NCBI RefSeq assembly: GCF_028401425.1 | Contig: NZ_JAQOMS010000002.1 | Coordinates: forward strand, 2,108,001-2,172,000 | Direction: 5' to 3' | DNA length: 64,000 bases | Source of the DNA: Psychrosphaera algicola | GTDB lineage: Bacteria; Pseudomonadota; Gammaproteobacteria; Enterobacterales; Alteromonadaceae | In this document: piece by piece, positions 62,008 to 64,000 of the stretch | Position numbering within the stretch: position 1 is the first letter of the stretch | Layout: the number at the start of each line of letters is the position of its first letter | Translations under genes and position numbers: made by a program | Notes under the pieces: generated by a model | What the model was told of the DNA's origin: nothing | Database searches by the model: none | The model's input: the letters and a program-made list of their open reading frames with translations, nothing else

Positions 62008-63128
62008 TAGTACTTAGGCCCCTTCATTAAATCACTCCTTAATTGCTGCCTAAATTGTGCTTCACGGCGAAGAATGCCTCTACCATCACCACTGAGCGAT
62101 AGGACCTGCCTTCTGATATTATTGTCCTGCTGCTTGAAGCCGGGTTTAGCTAATATATAGTTGGCCGCCCACGACACCCTGTCAGGCATGTATGTCCAAT
62201 TAGTTCTATTCACGCCCTCACCATAGCTTCTGATGGAAATCATTCCGTCATTCTGAACAACGGACCTAATTACGATGCCGTTGTAAAATATGTGGTCATC
62301 ATGCGTGATATTAACAACTCGAGAATTCTCACTGTCAGCAATATGACTGACGCGGCCTCCAGATACACCTGCCATCTGTATTTCTGTTACCTTATCGGCT
62401 GAAACAGCATTTATTCCATCCGCCCCCGGTGCAGCGTTTTTGGTTAGGGAGTTGTAGACGTTTTCCACTGTGCAACTGGATACATCAGTCGAACAGATGT
62501 TGTGAGACATGGTGTATTCATGATAGTAAGTGTCTGACTTGTCGTATCCGTTTCCATTCCCCTGACAGTCAATCGAGGTCTGGCATCCCGAGCTAGCGCC
62601 TCCACTGGTACTCTTCTTTTATTACTTTTACCCTCGTCTTCTACTTTAGTTGATGTGCTACCTTTATTGTTGTTTTTTGGCCGCTCAATACTTTCATTGA
62701 GACTTTAACCGTTGTCGCACCATTATCAGAACTTGATTCTACGTTGGTCACAACGCCAGTAATATCAGAGCCACAATCACCATTGGCACTTAGCCAGCCA
62801 TTGTACAAGCGTAACCCGTTGGGTCTGTCCCAGACAACGGATTATTCATAATATACGAATAAGGGTTAACACTCTGGGTGCTTGTCGGGCTCTGAATAAA
62901 TGGATCAACACTCATAAACCGGCCAAGGTTGTAATCGTAGATCCGACCGTTCATATGAATGAGTTCGACGTCGGCTAAATGCTCATGCGAGGTGAACCCT
63001 CGATTTGTATCTGCGAAAAGGGTCATTTCGCTGGTATTTGGCATATTCCTCGGTTTACCAAAAACATCGAAGTTACGGTATTGTAAAACGAGGTCTGCGT
63101 CGTTACTGACTTCATTGATACAGCACAA
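62007..63128 (-). CDS. Rhs C-terminal toxin cassette 5 with longer core remnant, frame broken
   Basis: The longest core part of the five: YRNFDVFGKPRNMPN, RGFTSHEHLADVELIHMNGR, which are classical Rhs core codons. It is open only from 63128, so it is a 5'-truncated rhs gene. After the shared linker (frame breaks near 62800, 62680 and 62620) the tip reads SGCQTSIDCQGNGNG, VSHIADSENSRVVNITHDDH and RVSWAANYILAKPGF. Not recognised. Confidence 0.7.
62608..62960 (-). repeat. Rhs head and linker repeat, copy 5
   Basis: Matches copies 3 and 4, with a small difference at 62790-62800 where CTTAGCC is read. Confidence 0.8.
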
Positions 63129-63423
63129 CTAAATTGAATAGAGCAAATATTGATAAACGAATTATCAGTTCAAAGTTACCAAAAACCAGTGAATACCAAG
63201 CCAAGGATGTTTGTGGTGCTCATACCCTTCACAGTTTTTTACTCCACCACTAACCTGCAACCTATTAATGCTTTTTACCTTCTGTTCGCGAGTTCGGGCT
63301 GCATATACTGCGGGATTGAAAGTGAATTTAAGACCCAATTGATTTTGTAGAAATAAAGAAAAAGACAGAATCAACCCAATTCGATAAAACGTGCAAATAC
63401 TGCTGGATATAAAGGATTTGGGA

Positions 63424-63485
63424 GATTTTTATTAGAAGAAAAATGGTGCCTCGACCCGGAATCGAACCAGGGACACGGGGATTTT
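63424..63485. repeat. Right end (attR) of the island within tRNA-Phe
   Basis: 62-bp repeat copy (one mismatch) of 50684-50745. Covers the 3' half of the intact tRNA-Phe and 20 bases of its downstream flank. Ends in the anticodon loop. Confidence 0.92.
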
Positions 63486-63519
63486 CAATCCCCTGCTCTA
63501 CCGACTGAGCTATCGAGGC
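63444..63519 (-). tRNA. tRNA-Phe(GAA)
   Basis: 76 bases with encoded CCA. Acceptor GCCTCGA pairs with TCGAGGC. Anticodon loop TTGAAAA gives GAA. Site of island integration. Confidence 0.97.
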
Positions 63520-63545
63520 ACTTAGGAGGTGCAATTTTAGAGAAA

Positions 63546-63621
<76 letters not shown>

Positions 63622-63687
63622 ACACTGGATACTCAAAGAGTACTCTCTAAAAGAGACTGTATGAATGACCATCTTTTTGGTGAAAGA

Positions 63688-63763
63688 TGGTGCCTCGACC
63701 CGGAATCGAACCAGGGACACGGGGATTTTCAATCCCCTGCTCTACCGACTGAGCTATCGAGGC
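63688..63763 (-). tRNA. tRNA-Phe(GAA), second copy
   Basis: Same sequence as 63444-63519. A Phe-Thr-Phe tandem cluster read on the minus strand. Confidence 0.97.
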
Positions 63764-63897
63764 ACATACTGTGCTTTTTTCCCGTAACAAGGCTGTCCTT
63801 GTTGCGGGCGTGTATTAAACGGATTTTGGCTTTTTAAGTCAACTATTTTTTGCAATAGTTTTACCAAATGTGTAGTTTTTAGCCTATTCGAGCAGTT

Positions 63898-64000
63898 TTA
63901 AGCCCAAACATACGGTTTTGAGTAATAATATCCTTGTACAACTTCAATTCCCGCTTCTTTAACAAAAGCTAATTCTTGTTTGGTTTCGACGCCCTCAGCA
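63898..64000 (-). CDS. EAL-domain c-di-GMP phosphodiesterase, C-terminal fragment
   Basis: The window holds only the last 33 codons: AEGVETKQELAFVKEAGIEV and VQGYYYSKP, the conserved end of EAL domains. The gene continues past the window edge. It cleaves cyclic di-GMP if the rest is intact. Confidence 0.85.
   Translation of the reverse strand, partial: AEGVETKQELAFVKEAGIEVVQGYYYSKPYVWA

Larger units (their letters stand above)
50746..63485. mobile_element. Genomic island integrated in tRNA-Phe, Rhs toxin-cassette reservoir
   Basis: About 12.7 kb bounded by the 62-bp tRNA-derived repeat and carrying a tyrosine recombinase. It has five orphan Rhs C-terminal cassettes with immunity genes, an NYN-domain protein, a CHC2-like protein and HipBA. 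No structural phage genes or conjugation genes are seen. This is an integrative element of the genomic-island type. Transfer route is unknown. Confidence 0.88.

Noticed and set aside
63150..63350. Plus-strand ORF near attR
   Set aside because: No homology, no ribosome site, and part of a non-coding island edge.

Overview
The window looks like a chromosomal segment of a marine gammaproteobacterium of the Alteromonadales type (inference from gene content). Pointers are an HU-beta gene, a PrsT/PEP-CTERM system, a RimK operon, SoxR, an ECF/ChrR photo-oxidative regulon, and a marine-style glycan and L-fucose catabolic locus. Many genes read as broken, but the breaks follow two rules that point to sequencing or consensus error rather than decay. 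The first is single-base losses in short homopolymers. The second is lesions exactly where a CCWGG (Dcm-type) site is expected, for example CCAGG read as CTAGG, which turns Gln codons into TAG, and CCWGG read as CCWTAG. I therefore annotate such genes over their full span and note each break.

Layout. 0.1-3.6 kb: HU and a PrsT TPR lipoprotein. 3.6-12.4 kb: a Lon-substrate-domain protein, then an ECF sigma/ChrR pair with its own promoter, heading a photo-oxidative stress operon (DUF523/DUF1722, photolyase, NTF2-like, SDR, FAD oxidoreductase, DUF1365, cyclopropane synthase-like). 12.5-18 kb: CotH, VTC, DUF4956 and porin cluster. 18-21.4 kb: RimK operon with MscS. 21.5-28.7 kb: LysR, ZntB, SoxR with a textbook SoxR box and divergent small-ORF/VOC/flavodoxin genes, DUF3750, a cation/proton antiporter and MAPEG.

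29-38.3 kb: a complete non-phosphorylating L-fucose pathway on the minus strand: split UxaA-type dehydratase, aldo-keto reductase, lactonase, SDR, FucP permease, mutarotase, FAH hydrolase and L-lactate dehydrogenase. It faces a GntR-type regulator that carries two winged-helix domains. 39-50.4 kb: an LRR-protein kinase, then a glycan locus (GH172/DUF2961, a cohesin-like PEP-CTERM protein beside a dockerin-bearing glycoside hydrolase, a GH43 lipoprotein, a sodium/sugar symporter, a beta-propeller hydrolase) and a GreA/GreB-like factor.

50.7-63.5 kb: a 12.7-kb genomic island inserted in the 3' half of tRNA-Phe, bounded by a 62-bp direct repeat. It holds five orphan Rhs C-terminal toxin/immunity cassettes in alternating orientation. 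All share the same Rhs core head (three also share a long linker) but carry different toxin tips. Between divergent cassette heads lie a tyrosine recombinase with a DnaG/CHC2-like partner and an NYN-domain gene in one gap, and a HipBA toxin-antitoxin pair in the other. This cassette reservoir, together with the cohesin/dockerin/PEP-CTERM pair, is the most novel-looking content. 63.4-64 kb: tRNA-Phe, tRNA-Thr, tRNA-Phe and the 3' end of an EAL-domain gene.
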